51,055 nt of DNA from an uncultured Wenzhouxiangella sp. (lineage in GTDB: Bacteria > Pseudomonadota > Gammaproteobacteria > Xanthomonadales > Wenzhouxiangellaceae), in contig CAJXNL010000015.1 in assembly GCA_913057195.1 (NCBI GenBank), positions 1-51,055 on the forward strand, given 5' to 3'. A program made the position numbers and the translations under genes. Under the pieces are notes generated by a model, which saw only the letters and a program-made list of their open reading frames with translations, ran no database searches and had not been told where the DNA came from. Shown piece by piece: positions 1-8,573 of the stretch. Every line of letters begins with the position of its first letter. The first letter of the stretch is position 1.

Positions 1-3000
1 GCAGATCCTGCTTGGACGTCCGGAAAAATTGAGGCGGTATCCGACTGTTCGACACCGTCGACAACGGCCAATCTGACACTTTGCCCTGGCGAACTTCCTT
101 TCCCTTCACAAATTGGGTTGCTGTCCGTATCCGACGCCCCAACCAACCTGTCAGCCACTCCTGTGTTTACAGGCATTGATCTGTCCTGGAGCGCACCGAC
201 AGACTTAGGCAATTCAAAAATCGTGGGCTACCGCATCGAAAGCTCTGCCGATGGTGCCACTTGGACGACCGAAGTCAGTGACTCGCGGTCACCCGTGACA
301 GAATATTCTCTTGACACGCTCAATATTGGTTCCGCGTACCACTTGCGTGTCAGCGCGTTAAATGCCATGGGCGCTTCTATCCCGGTGACGACCGCCTCGG
401 CAGTGACCGCGGGCACAGTGCCGGGCTCGCCGACCAATGTGACTGTAGGGACAGTGCGGACCACTGAAGTTGATCTGAGCTGGTCTCCACCGGGTGTTTC
501 CGGCGCCTCAGCAATCAGCGATTATGAAGTGCAATATTCCGATGATGGGGGAGCGACCTGGCAGGTGTTCAACGACGGCGTTTCAGCCGCCAGCAGTGCA
601 ACGATCTCAGGATTAACGGAAGGTCAGAGCTATCGTTTCCGAGTCTTGGCCAAGAACACAGAAGGCGCCTCATCGCCGTCAACCACAACATCCGATGTGG
701 TCGTCGGTGACGTGCCTGGGCCACCGACCAACTTAACCCGAAATGTTTGGGCTGCGGATGAAGTGGGCTTGACTTGGTCTGCCCCCTTTTCCTCAGGCAC
801 AGGGCCGGTTACTGGCTACAAAGTTCAATACTCCACCAACGAGGGCGCCACCTGGATTGAGTTTTCGACAACTCTGTCCACCTCATTGACGGTAGACGGT
901 TTGACAGAGGGGGACAGGTATCAATTCCGTATTATTGCCGTGAATGCAGTGGGAGAATCCTCGCCCAGTGCTGTTTTGACCGAGCGGGCAGGCCTGCTAC
1001 CAGACACACCAGTGAACGTTACAGCCACCGTGCAATTTGATCAACAAAACATTGCTTTGAAATGGTTTGAACCAAACTCTACCGGCTCAACGGCTCTTCA
1101 AGACTATGTCGTTGAAGAAAACATCAACGGCGCTGGCTGGCAAACGCGCGCCATACCAACTGTAAATGGTTCGCCCATCCAGCTCTTTATGGCCGGCTGG
1201 AGCATTGGTGACTCAGTGAAATTTAGGGTGGCTGCGACCAACTCAATTGGACAAGGTGGCTTCACTGAGTCATCGACAGTCGTTTACAAAGGCCCGCCCA
1301 CGCAGCCGCTGACCCCATTTACCCTCGCATGTACACCGTCTCCTTTGATGCTGTATTGGTATGAACCGTTCAATCTCAATGGCTCCACCATCAGCGAATA
1401 TAAGATTGATGTGTCTACGGATGGTGGGCAAACGTGGTCTGTGGCATCTTCGGGAACCGGGAGCACGGCCCTATCGTTTGCCGACAGCAACGTCAGCCCA
1501 GGCACCAATTATGTTTATCGCGTCGCTGCGATCACGACTGACGGGCTGATATCGCCTTGGTCCAGCACCACAACGCCTGAATCACCCATACGTTTTGCCA
1601 GTGGCTGCGGGACCTCAACCAACCCATACCGGATTGAGACTTGGAAACAATTGCATGATATTCGTGAGGAGCTCAGTGCGCATTATCGTCTGAATCAAAA
1701 CCTCAACAATGCATCATCTGGCTATGCGGATTACGTCAAAAATGGCGCGAATCTGGCTGATGGCGGCAAAGGTTGGCAACCAATTGGATCACAAAGCACG
1801 CCTTTTACGGGCAGTTTCGATGGCAATGATTTGTCAATCTCTGATTTGGAGATTCAAAGACGTGAAGAAGAAGAGATTGGGTTGTTTGGCGCGATAGATT
1901 CTGGGGCCATCATCAAAAATTTGGCCCTTATAAATGTTGCCATTGAGGGAGAAGACTACACCGGTGGTCTCGTGGGGTATGCCAGTGGGGGCGCAGGATC
2001 GATTGAAAACATAGTCGTGAGCGGTCAGGTAACATCGAGTGAAAATCGGGCGGGCTGCTTGATCGGGGAGAATCATGTTGACATCACAGCGGCTCACGTT
2101 GACTGCTCGGTCACTGGAAAAAGAATCGTAGGCGGCCTGCTGGGCCACAATACGGCGAGCATTGAACTGTCATCGTCCGCTGGCAGTGTGTCTGGCAGCA
2201 TGCAGGTGGGCGGCTTAATTGGGGAGAATGGCACAGGCGTGAGTGACTCGGCACTCATCGAAACCAGTTTTAGCCGCAGCGATGTCAATGGTGGCCCATA
2301 TGTTGGGGGGTTAGTCGGCTTGAATTACACCTCAGTCAACAACACCTATGCAACTGGAAAGGTCACAGGTTCTGATGCCTCAACTGTGGGTGGGCTGATC
2401 GGCGCGAACGGTAATCCAACGGTGTCTCTGTCTGGTGGTGACGTGACCAACAGCTATGCCGCTGGCGTTGTTGTTGGTGGATCCGTTAACGCCGCTTTCA
2501 TTGGGCACAGTGAGGGCGATGTGACGTACACCAATAACTTCTATGACCGCGATGTATCGGGTCAGTCATCAGCCACTGCCTCGAGCGCAACCGGTTTGAC
2601 CACCCAACAAATGAAAAATGTGGACACCTATGCTGATGCGGGCTGGAACTTGACGGCGACGACAGGCGTGTGGGCGATCGAGCAAGGTGATCGTTTGTCC
2701 TACCCTTACTTGCAGAGCATCAACTACGACAGCCCGGGCGCCACCCCGGAAGTTCAGCCCATTCCTGGGTTGGTGACGTTGCCCGGGCCACCCACAGGGG
2801 TCAGTGCGTCGGCATCCATCGGGCAAGCCACTGTTTCTTGGACCGCGCCCAGTGATTTTGGTGGGGCCGCCATCACCGAGTATCGCGTGACATCTGCGCC
2901 TGAGGGGCTGACCTGCACGACCTCTGGAAACAATGTGGCCTGCACTGTGACGGGGTTGACCAACGGCATCGCCTATACCTTTAGCGTTGAGGCGATCAAC

Positions 3001-4839
3001 ATGGTGGGTGCTGGCCCGTCATCCGTTGCGAGCTCTGCGGTGACGCCGTTGGGCCCGCCACAGGCACCGACGATCTCGGGTGTCACCGCAGGCGACGGTC
3101 AAGCAATTGTCTCGTGGAACCCACCCAGTGACGATGGCGGTTCAACCATCACAGGCTATCAGGTCACCTCGACACCTGGCGGTCTGACCTGCTCGACCTC
3201 AGGCGGGCTTTCTTGCACAGTCACGGGCCTCACCAATGGGACGGCCTATACCTTCCAGGTGACTGCCACCAACGCGGCGGGCACCAGTGCCGCTTCAACG
3301 CCGAGTGCGACGGTGACACCTGCCACGGTGCCCGATGCACCACCAATCTCGAGCGTGAGCGCAGGCGATGGTCAAGCAACTGTCTCGTGGAACCCACCCA
3401 GTGACAATGGAGGCGCGGCGATCACCAATTATCTTGTGGTGTCATTTCCAGAGACACACACGTGTGTGGTCGCAGGGAACGCCAGATCGTGTGTGGTGGA
3501 TGGCTTGACCAATGGAACCGAATATACGTTTCGGGCTGGGGCCACCAACCGAGAGGGCAATAGCGTGCTGTCTGATGAAAGCTCGCCGGTCACCCCTGCA
3601 TCCGTACCAGCGCCGCCCAGCATCACTTCGGCCGTGCCAGGCGATGCAGAAGTCACCGTGTCTTGGAATGCGTCCAGTGATAATGGCGGCTCAGAACTCA
3701 TTGGCTATGAGGTGACCTCGTCTCCGGGCTCGGTCACCTGTGAGACAGATGCGCAAGGCACGTCGTGTACGGTCACCGGCTTAACCAATGGCACCGCCTA
3801 TACCTTTACCGTGACTGCCAGTAATTCAAAGGGCACCAGCCCAGCCTCATCCCCGAGTGCGCCGGCCACCCCAGCCACCACCCCCGATGCGCCCACCGGG
3901 GTGACCGCCACGCCCGCTCATCAGCAAGTGACGGTGGATTGGAGCGCGCCCAAAAATGACGGTGGTGACGCCATTCTCAGCTATCAAGTGACATCCAATC
4001 CAGGAGATCATCAATGCACCACAACGGGTGAGACATCGTGTCTGGTGAGCGGCTTGACCAATGGGACGGCCTACACCTTTGCGGTAACCGCCACCAACTC
4101 ATTGGGCAATGGCCCGCCCTCTGAGGTGACTGAAGCCGTCACCCCCCTGATGGCCTTTGATGGTCTTCGGTATGACGTGATTGAAAACACCATGACCGTT
4201 GAAGTCACGGGACGAGCACCGGGCAGTGCCGTGACAGCCGTCTCGATCCCCGACACCATCACTATGGATGCCGGCGATTACACTGTCGTGAGAGTCAAAG
4301 ACCATGCCTTTGATGCTGCCAAAAACAACGAAAGCCAATCTCTCAAGCGATCAAAGGGCACGCTGCCCGGTGCAAGAAAAACGGCGAGCAATGCCGTCGT
4401 TGAGTTGGTGCTCTCGTCCAGTATTCAAGAAGTGGGTGCGCAAGCTTTTGCGGGCAATGCGTTAACCAACTTAACCATCCCCGAAAACATCACCACCATT
4501 AAACAAGGCGCCTTTAAAAACAATGCGCTTGAAGAAGTGACTTTTGAAGGCCCGTTTGGTGATTTTGATCTTGCGATGTTTGAAGGCAATGGGAGTTTGT
4601 CGAAAATCACGTATGACTGCACCAACACCATCGGGTGGCCGAAGACATTCAATACCGGCAACACCAGCATCAAAGCTGTCCCGAGCGGTTGCACTGAATC
4701 GTCTGTTACACCGCGCCAAACTTCCACTGGCCCGGAGACATCAACCACCATCCATCCGGTGCCTGTGGGCGGCGAGCGCATGTGGTGGTTCTTGATATTG
4801 ACATTGATGGCGATGGGCGGGCTGGCTTTGCGCCGCTGA
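1..4839 (+). CDS. Large secreted fibronectin III / GLUG-repeat / BspA-LRR surface protein, 5' partial
   Basis: The frame is open from base 1, so the gene begins upstream of the window; the TTG at 118 is not a convincing start. About 1,612 residues are visible. In order: about five FN3 domains (roughly 130-1600), a GLUG-type beta-helical region (about 1600-2760) with repeated GGLVG/GGLIG motifs, five more FN3 domains (about 2770-4150), each with a cysteine pair and a GLTNGTAYTF-like strand, then a BspA-like leucine-rich stretch (about 4150-4670). The C-terminus is HPVPVGG, a hydrophobic segment (WWFLILTLMAMGG) and ALRR. That three-part tail resembles IPTL-CTERM-like sorting signals. The opening block of the GLUG region (PYRIETW, HYRLNQ, GGKGWQPIGS) recurs in the next gene, so the two are paralogues. 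Known for these folds: adhesion or cell-surface binding. The ligand is unknown. Some FN3 repeats are nearly identical in DNA, pointing to recent duplication. Confidence 0.85.
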   Translation, partial: ADPAWTSGKIEAVSDCSTPSTTANLTLCPGELPFPSQIGLLSVSDAPTNLSATPVFTGIDLSWSAPTDLGNSKIVGYRIESSADGATWTTEVSDSRSPVTEYSLDTLNIGSAYHLRVSALNAMGASIPVTTASAVTAGTVPGSPTNVTVGTVRTTEVDLSWSPPGVSGASAISDYEVQYSDDGGATWQVFNDGVSAASSATISGLTEGQSYRFRVLAKNTEGASSPSTTTSDVVVGDVPGPPTNLTRNVWAADEVGLTWSAPFSSGTGPVTGYKVQYSTNEGATWIEFSTTLSTSLTVDGLTEGDRYQFRIIAVNAVGESSPSAVLTERAGLLPDTPVNVTATVQFDQQNIALKWFEPNSTGSTALQDYVVEENINGAGWQTRAIPTVNGSPIQLFMAGWSIGDSVKFRVAATNSIGQGGFTESSTVVYKGPPTQPLTPFTLACTPSPLMLYWYEPFNLNGSTISEYKIDVSTDGGQTWSVASSGTGSTALSFADSNVSPGTNYVYRVAAITTDGLISPWSSTTTPESPIRFASGCGTSTNPYRIETWKQLHDIREELSAHYRLNQNLNNASSGYADYVKNGANLADGGKGWQPIGSQSTPFTGSFDGNDLSISDLEIQRREEEEIGLFGAIDSGAIIKNLALINVAIEGEDYTGGLVGYASGGAGSIENIVVSGQVTSSENRAGCLIGENHVDITAAHVDCSVTGKRIVGGLLGHNTASIELSSSAGSVSGSMQVGGLIGENGTGVSDSALIETSFSRSDVNGGPYVGGLVGLNYTSVNNTYATGKVTGSDASTVGGLIGANGNPTVSLSGGDVTNSYAAGVVVGGSVNAAFIGHSEGDVTYTNNFYDRDVSGQSSATASSATGLTTQQMKNVDTYADAGWNLTATTGVWAIEQGDRLSYPYLQSINYDSPGATPEVQPIPGLVTLPGPPTGVSASASIGQATVSWTAPSDFGGAAITEYRVTSAPEGLTCTTSGNNVACTVTGLTNGIAYTFSVEAINMVGAGPSSVASSAVTPLGPPQAPTISGVTAGDGQAIVSWNPPSDDGGSTITGYQVTSTPGGLTCSTSGGLSCTVTGLTNGTAYTFQVTATNAAGTSAASTPSATVTPATVPDAPPISSVSAGDGQATVSWNPPSDNGGAAITNYLVVSFPETHTCVVAGNARSCVVDGLTNGTEYTFRAGATNREGNSVLSDESSPVTPASVPAPPSITSAVPGDAEVTVSWNASSDNGGSELIGYEVTSSPGSVTCETDAQGTSCTVTGLTNGTAYTFTVTASNSKGTSPASSPSAPATPATTPDAPTGVTATPAHQQVTVDWSAPKNDGGDAILSYQVTSNPGDHQCTTTGETSCLVSGLTNGTAYTFAVTATNSLGNGPPSEVTEAVTPLMAFDGLRYDVIENTMTVEVTGRAPGSAVTAVSIPDTITMDAGDYTVVRVKDHAFDAAKNNESQSLKRSKGTLPGARKTASNAVVELVLSSSIQEVGAQAFAGNALTNLTIPENITTIKQGAFKNNALEEVTFEGPFGDFDLAMFEGNGSLSKITYDCTNTIGWPKTFNTGNTSIKAVPSGCTESSVTPRQTSTGPETSTTIHPVPVGGERMWWFLILTLMAMGGLALRR

Positions 4840-4976
4840 AGCCGTTTCCATCCCTTCGGATATTACCGCGAAGCGCCTCACAGAACTGCTGATTTCCTTG
4901 CTGACAGTCTGCCGGCCGACGTTGAGCCGCTGTTTGGTGCAGATTCGTATACCAGTTGATCGACATTGAGTCTCAG

Positions 4977-5133
4977 CTGAGACAATTTCAGCGAGGGTGT
5001 GGTGTTACGCGCTGCATTGTGATTCAGCTTCGCCAAAAAGAGAGATGCTGCAGGGCTGGATGAAAACGCAGCGTAAAGCGCCTTGAGATAGCGCCCCTGT
5101 CTCAAATCTTACAAAAATTGTCTCAGATCTTGG
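4977..5133. repeat. Inverted and direct TGTCTCA repeats in the 382-base spacer
   Basis: The spacer 4840-5281 between the two GLUG genes has no convincing gene. It holds a perfect 12-base inverted repeat, CTGAGACAATTT at 4977-4988 and AAATTGTCTCAG at 5115-5126. A second direct copy, TGTCTCAAATCTT at 5098-5110, matches TGTCTCAGATCTT at 5119-5131 with one difference and is offset by 21 bases, two helical turns. The left arm is also part of the palindrome GTCTCAGCTGAGAC. The arrangement could be the end of a degraded insertion sequence with multiple terminal repeats, or an operator for the downstream gene. No transposase is recognisable. Confidence 0.5.
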
Positions 5134-5281
5134 GTGCTGGGGTTGAGTCCATGCGATGACTGGCCTGGATTGCTAGCGTGACGGTGACACGTCAACCAAC
5201 TACGCAAATCAACAGGGAATTTTGCAGATGCGCATGGCAAAAAACGGTCTCGAGAAGACAAAAAAGGGGGTGTTTATACAA

Positions 5282-7444
5282 ATGGGTGGGCCTCACATCG
5301 AGTCAATTCAGAGATTGTCATTTCTGGTGGGGCTTTGCTTCTTTTTAGCGCCGACTAAAGCGCTCGCTCAAGACTTTGCTGGGGGCGATGGAACGTTCGG
5401 TAATCCTTACCAGATCGAGACGTGGGCACATCTACAAAACATGCAAAATGATCTCAGCGCGCACTATCGCCTCAACCAAGACCTCAATGATGCCTCACCC
5501 GGCTATGCGACCCATGTCAAAGATGGCACGGTGCTGGCCAACGGAGGTGCGGGCTGGAAGCCGATTGGCTCATTAAATGCCCCTTTTACTGGCCATTTCA
5601 ATGGCAATGGCTATCACATCGATGACCTTTATATCAATCGCCCTGGGGAGAATGAACTGGGATTATTCGGTCACATTGGAGTCGGCGGATCGATCAAAAC
5701 AATCGGGGTTTCAATCACCATCGACGACGGGGCTGGCGGCGCAGGTGGCAACATTCGGGTTGGGGCGGTGGCGGGCGTCAATGCTGGAAACATACAGGAA
5801 ACATACTCGCTTGGTGATGTCATCGGCATTGACACTGTCGGCGGACTGGTTGGAGATAACAGCGGCACGATTAGAGACAGTTACTCCATGGTCGCCACCA
5901 CAGGCAACGTGGTGGGTGGCTTGGTAGGAAAAAACACAGGCACCGTGGACAAGAGCTACAGCGTGGGGTTTGTGACTCCGCCAGGCGGGAAGCGCGATAC
6001 CTTCGGGGGCTTGGTCGCAGACAACACCGGTGGAACGGTGACCGATTCCTATTGGGATCAGGAGACCACTGGCACTGGCGGAACCGGGAGCAAAGAGACA
6101 GCGCGCATGAAAATGCGTGAAACTTTCCCAACTTGGGATTTTGTTTCCATCTGGGCCATCGAGAAGGGCGCATCGGCCTCCTACCCCTACCTAAGAAACG
6201 CGACTCAGGCTCCAATCCCGGGACTTGTTGGTCTGGCAGAATATTTCGGAGGCGGTGATGGCTCTGTAGACGCTCCTTTCGAGATTGAGACATGGACACA
6301 TCTGCACAATATTCGCCAAGCACCTGACAAACTATTTCGATTAGTCAATGACTTATTGCCCAGCACGGAGGGCTACACGACATATGTCGCTGATGCGAAC
6401 GGGTTGGTTGATGGTGGGAAGGGTTGGACACCCATTGCCTCATTTTCAGGTCGACTCACCGGGGCACGTCCAGATGGTGTCTTCAAAATCGAAGGACTGA
6501 AAATCAACCGCGCTCAATCTAATGTGGGTCTATTCTCAGTGTTGGAACCAACAGCGGTGATCGAAGATCTCATCTTGACCGAGGCTTCAATTACAGGGCA
6601 AAGCTCCAGTGGCATTGTGGCGGGCACCAGCAAAGGACTTTTGTTACGCGTCGGTGGCGGCGGCAGTGTGAACGTCAACAGTTCAGGCGGCGGGCTGCTG
6701 GGCACGATGACGGCGGACCCGGCGCAAGCAGAGGCCCCCGCTGTTGAGCGATCATTTGCGCACGTTGATGTGACTGCGGCTGGAGACACGGCAGGTGGCC
6801 TAGTTGGTTTTGTTGCAGGCATCAATGGGGGAAGCTTTGTTTTAGATTCCTATTCAATCGGTGATGTCACAGCGACCGATCAAGTGGGGGGATTAATCGG
6901 TGTGTCCGATGGCATTGTTCGCCGAGCTTACGCAGCCGGCCAAGTGAGCGCAACGGATAACACAGCCTCAAAGGTCGGTGGATTGATTGGCCGCCCAATC
7001 AATACCACCAATGTCACGGACAGCTTTTACGATACCGAAGCCACGGGTCAGGCGTATGACCCGGCAACAGATGTTGGCAGTGGTCAGCCATCCGCATCGA
7101 TGAAAAATGTGACAATCTTTGTGGATGCGGACTGGAACTTCAAAGCAGGCAACGGCGTTTGGATGATAGAGGATCAAGAACGTGTGTCATATCCTTACTT
7201 GCAAGCCTTCAGCTATGATGGAACCGACAGTTCAGAGGACGGACTGGATATTCCTGGTTTGCTTGCAACTGTGCCAGCGTCGTTACCCTCGCCATCAGGT
7301 TCCTCTCAACAACCCGAAACAACGCACCCTGTGCCCGTCGGATCGTGGCAGACTTTATGGGTGCTGATGATGGTCATTTTAGGCTTGGGCTGTCATGCAC
7401 ATCGCCACGGCAAACCTCAGTGCTTAGAAACAACAGCCGCCTGA
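5282..7444 (+). CDS. Secreted GLUG-repeat protein with C-terminal sorting-like tail
   Basis: A 720-residue paralogue of the preceding protein, without FN3 domains. From the ATG at 5282 it has a normal signal peptide (hydrophobic LSFLVGLCFFLAP, cleavage after KALA). The frame also allows ATG at 5228 behind AGGGA, which would give an unusually long n-region. Two units follow, each opening with a GDG...P(Y/F)(Q/E)IETW block and a GGxGW(K/T)PI motif (about 5376 and 6250), then GLUG repeats such as VGGLVG, DSYS and SYWDQETTG. The end is THPVPVG, a hydrophobic stretch (LWVLMMVILGLG) and a basic tail HAHRHGK. GLUG repeats form beta-helical extracellular proteins. Role inferred: surface-attached or sorted adhesin-like protein. 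Ligand unknown. Confidence 0.82.
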   Translation: MGGPHIESIQRLSFLVGLCFFLAPTKALAQDFAGGDGTFGNPYQIETWAHLQNMQNDLSAHYRLNQDLNDASPGYATHVKDGTVLANGGAGWKPIGSLNAPFTGHFNGNGYHIDDLYINRPGENELGLFGHIGVGGSIKTIGVSITIDDGAGGAGGNIRVGAVAGVNAGNIQETYSLGDVIGIDTVGGLVGDNSGTIRDSYSMVATTGNVVGGLVGKNTGTVDKSYSVGFVTPPGGKRDTFGGLVADNTGGTVTDSYWDQETTGTGGTGSKETARMKMRETFPTWDFVSIWAIEKGASASYPYLRNATQAPIPGLVGLAEYFGGGDGSVDAPFEIETWTHLHNIRQAPDKLFRLVNDLLPSTEGYTTYVADANGLVDGGKGWTPIASFSGRLTGARPDGVFKIEGLKINRAQSNVGLFSVLEPTAVIEDLILTEASITGQSSSGIVAGTSKGLLLRVGGGGSVNVNSSGGGLLGTMTADPAQAEAPAVERSFAHVDVTAAGDTAGGLVGFVAGINGGSFVLDSYSIGDVTATDQVGGLIGVSDGIVRRAYAAGQVSATDNTASKVGGLIGRPINTTNVTDSFYDTEATGQAYDPATDVGSGQPSASMKNVTIFVDADWNFKAGNGVWMIEDQERVSYPYLQAFSYDGTDSSEDGLDIPGLLATVPASLPSPSGSSQQPETTHPVPVGSWQTLWVLMMVILGLGCHAHRHGKPQCLETTAA

Positions 7445-7908
7445 TAAAAAGTAGCGCTCTCAAAGCGATTTATTTTGTTGGAATGAGCCATGATCCCAAT
7501 GCATTTAAGGCATCGGTGCACATATGGGCAACGAAAAGGCGACTGTGCTTTCTTGAAATGGTGCAGTTTAAATTGCCAGAACAAATCATGAGCTGTGCAC
7601 AGCCGCCATCAGGTCTGACCTTATTCAAAAGTTACGCGGGATTACTGTTGGTGCTGATACGAGAAACTTGCCCCAAGTTGCCGGCCTTGGATTGAGTCAG
7701 CCGCTGCATAGCGTCAGCATGATGGCAAGCTGAAGTCATAAAACCAATTATGTTTTGTCATCGACCCTCTGCCAAATTGGGCCCAATGCTTTTGGGCCGT
7801 AGGCGCGATTTGATCAAGCACATTTTGTGGTGCGAATGATGGGTGGCGGCATAGGTCTTAGCCCATGTTTCAGACAGCCTTTTGATCATCTTTAGATGTC
7901 AATGGATG
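7445..7908. other. Intergenic region without a recognised gene
   Basis: About 460 bases between the second GLUG gene and the higA remnant. No open frame here resembles a known family. One perfect 7-base stem with a 5-base loop (GGCCCAA at 7780-7786, TTGGGCC at 7792-7798) lacks a T-run on either strand, so I do not call it a terminator. The region looks like degraded accessory DNA next to the broken toxin-antitoxin locus. Confidence 0.4.
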
Positions 7909-8241
7909 TTAATTTTCTTGTTCGTGTGACGCGCTGGTCTCCAAAGAGCATGTCGCATGCGGCTTGATTTTTTTGATCTCGGCCCCTGCTTTTTTCTGGG
8001 CCTCCATAAGGTCATAGGTCTGCTGCAGCCGTAACCAAAAGCCAGTGGATAGGCCGAAGCATCTGGCCAGTCGAAGGTCTGTGTCTGCGCTGATGTTTCT
8101 TGTTCCCCGCACGATGGCATTGAGTCGGTTTGAAGGCACACCAATGGCTTCGGCCAGTGCTTTCTCAGACAGTCCGAGTGGTTGGAGAAACTCCTCGTCC
8201 AGAATCTCACCGGGGTGAGGGTTGTATTTGACTTGGGTCAG
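7909..8241 (-). CDS. higA: HigA-family antitoxin, apparently CTG-initiated
   Basis: A 110-residue XRE/HigA antitoxin: NPHPGEIL near the N-terminus, then a helix-turn-helix (ALAEAIGVPSNRLNAIVRG), then the family's ISADTDLRLARCFG...GFWLRLQQTYDL region. The only ATG/GTG/TTG start in frame is the GTG at 8139, inside the helix-turn-helix. The full-length domain is recovered by starting at CTG 8241, which has a perfect AGGAG nine bases upstream (8251-8255) and an in-frame stop just before. The gene lies 12 bases after the higB remnant, the normal higBA order. Family role: the antitoxin neutralises HigB and represses the operon. Here the toxin is broken, so HigA may be an orphan antitoxin or anti-addiction factor. 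Alternatively it is itself truncated. Confidence 0.7.
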   Translation of the reverse strand: MTQVKYNPHPGEILDEEFLQPLGLSEKALAEAIGVPSNRLNAIVRGTRNISADTDLRLARCFGLSTGFWLRLQQTYDLMEAQKKAGAEIKKIKPHATCSLETSASHEQEN

Positions 8242-8253
8242 CCTGCTTCACTC

Positions 8254-8536
8254 CTAATGATAATCAATTCATTCAACATCATAAGCACCGGTATCACGCC
8301 AATAAAAACAGATTCGCCATCAATCATTCACTCGAACGCTCCACTGCCCGAGACGGTTGCCGCTTAAAGATTTAAGCCTGTTGTTAGGGGGGAATGCGAA
8401 AGTCGCTTAGACAAATTGCAGCGTCAATCAACCTCAGTTTCGTCAGGGCTTTTTTGGCAATAACAGGCGGGAAAACAACCGAAACCTCCTGATTCCAGGC
8501 CTTTTGTGTCTCTTTGCAATGAAATGAACATATCAT
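8254..8536 (-). pseudogene. higB: HigB-family RelE-like toxin, broken by frameshift and two stops
   Basis: Reading the minus strand from ATG 8536 gives MICSFHCKETQKAWNQEV, then KKALTKLRLIDAA and LSDFRIPP, which is a typical HigB N-terminus. Translation then meets TAA at 8384-8386 beside a run of six C. Shifting by one base restores the family sequence: NNRLKSLSGNRLGQW, SVRVND, TGA (8320-8322), WRICFYWRDTGAYDVE, TGA (8269-8271), IDYH, and the natural stop at 8254. HigB is a ribosome-dependent mRNA endonuclease. Three independent lesions make this copy inactive; a sequencing error could explain the frameshift but not both TGA codons. It is followed immediately by higA, so this is a decayed higBA module. 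Confidence 0.85.
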
Positions 8537-8573
8537 TTCATTGTCACTAGAGGCCGCACGTACACAATCGTTG

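Noticed and set aside
2770-4150. CRISPR-like repeat array
   Set aside because: The repeats are protein-coding FN3 units in one frame, without uniform spacers or cas genes.
7345-7695. 116-codon plus-strand frame overlapping the end of the second GLUG gene
   Set aside because: It begins inside the real gene and has no family resemblance, signal or ribosome-binding site.
7780-7798. Hairpin as terminator
   Set aside because: The stem is perfect but has no T-run on either side.
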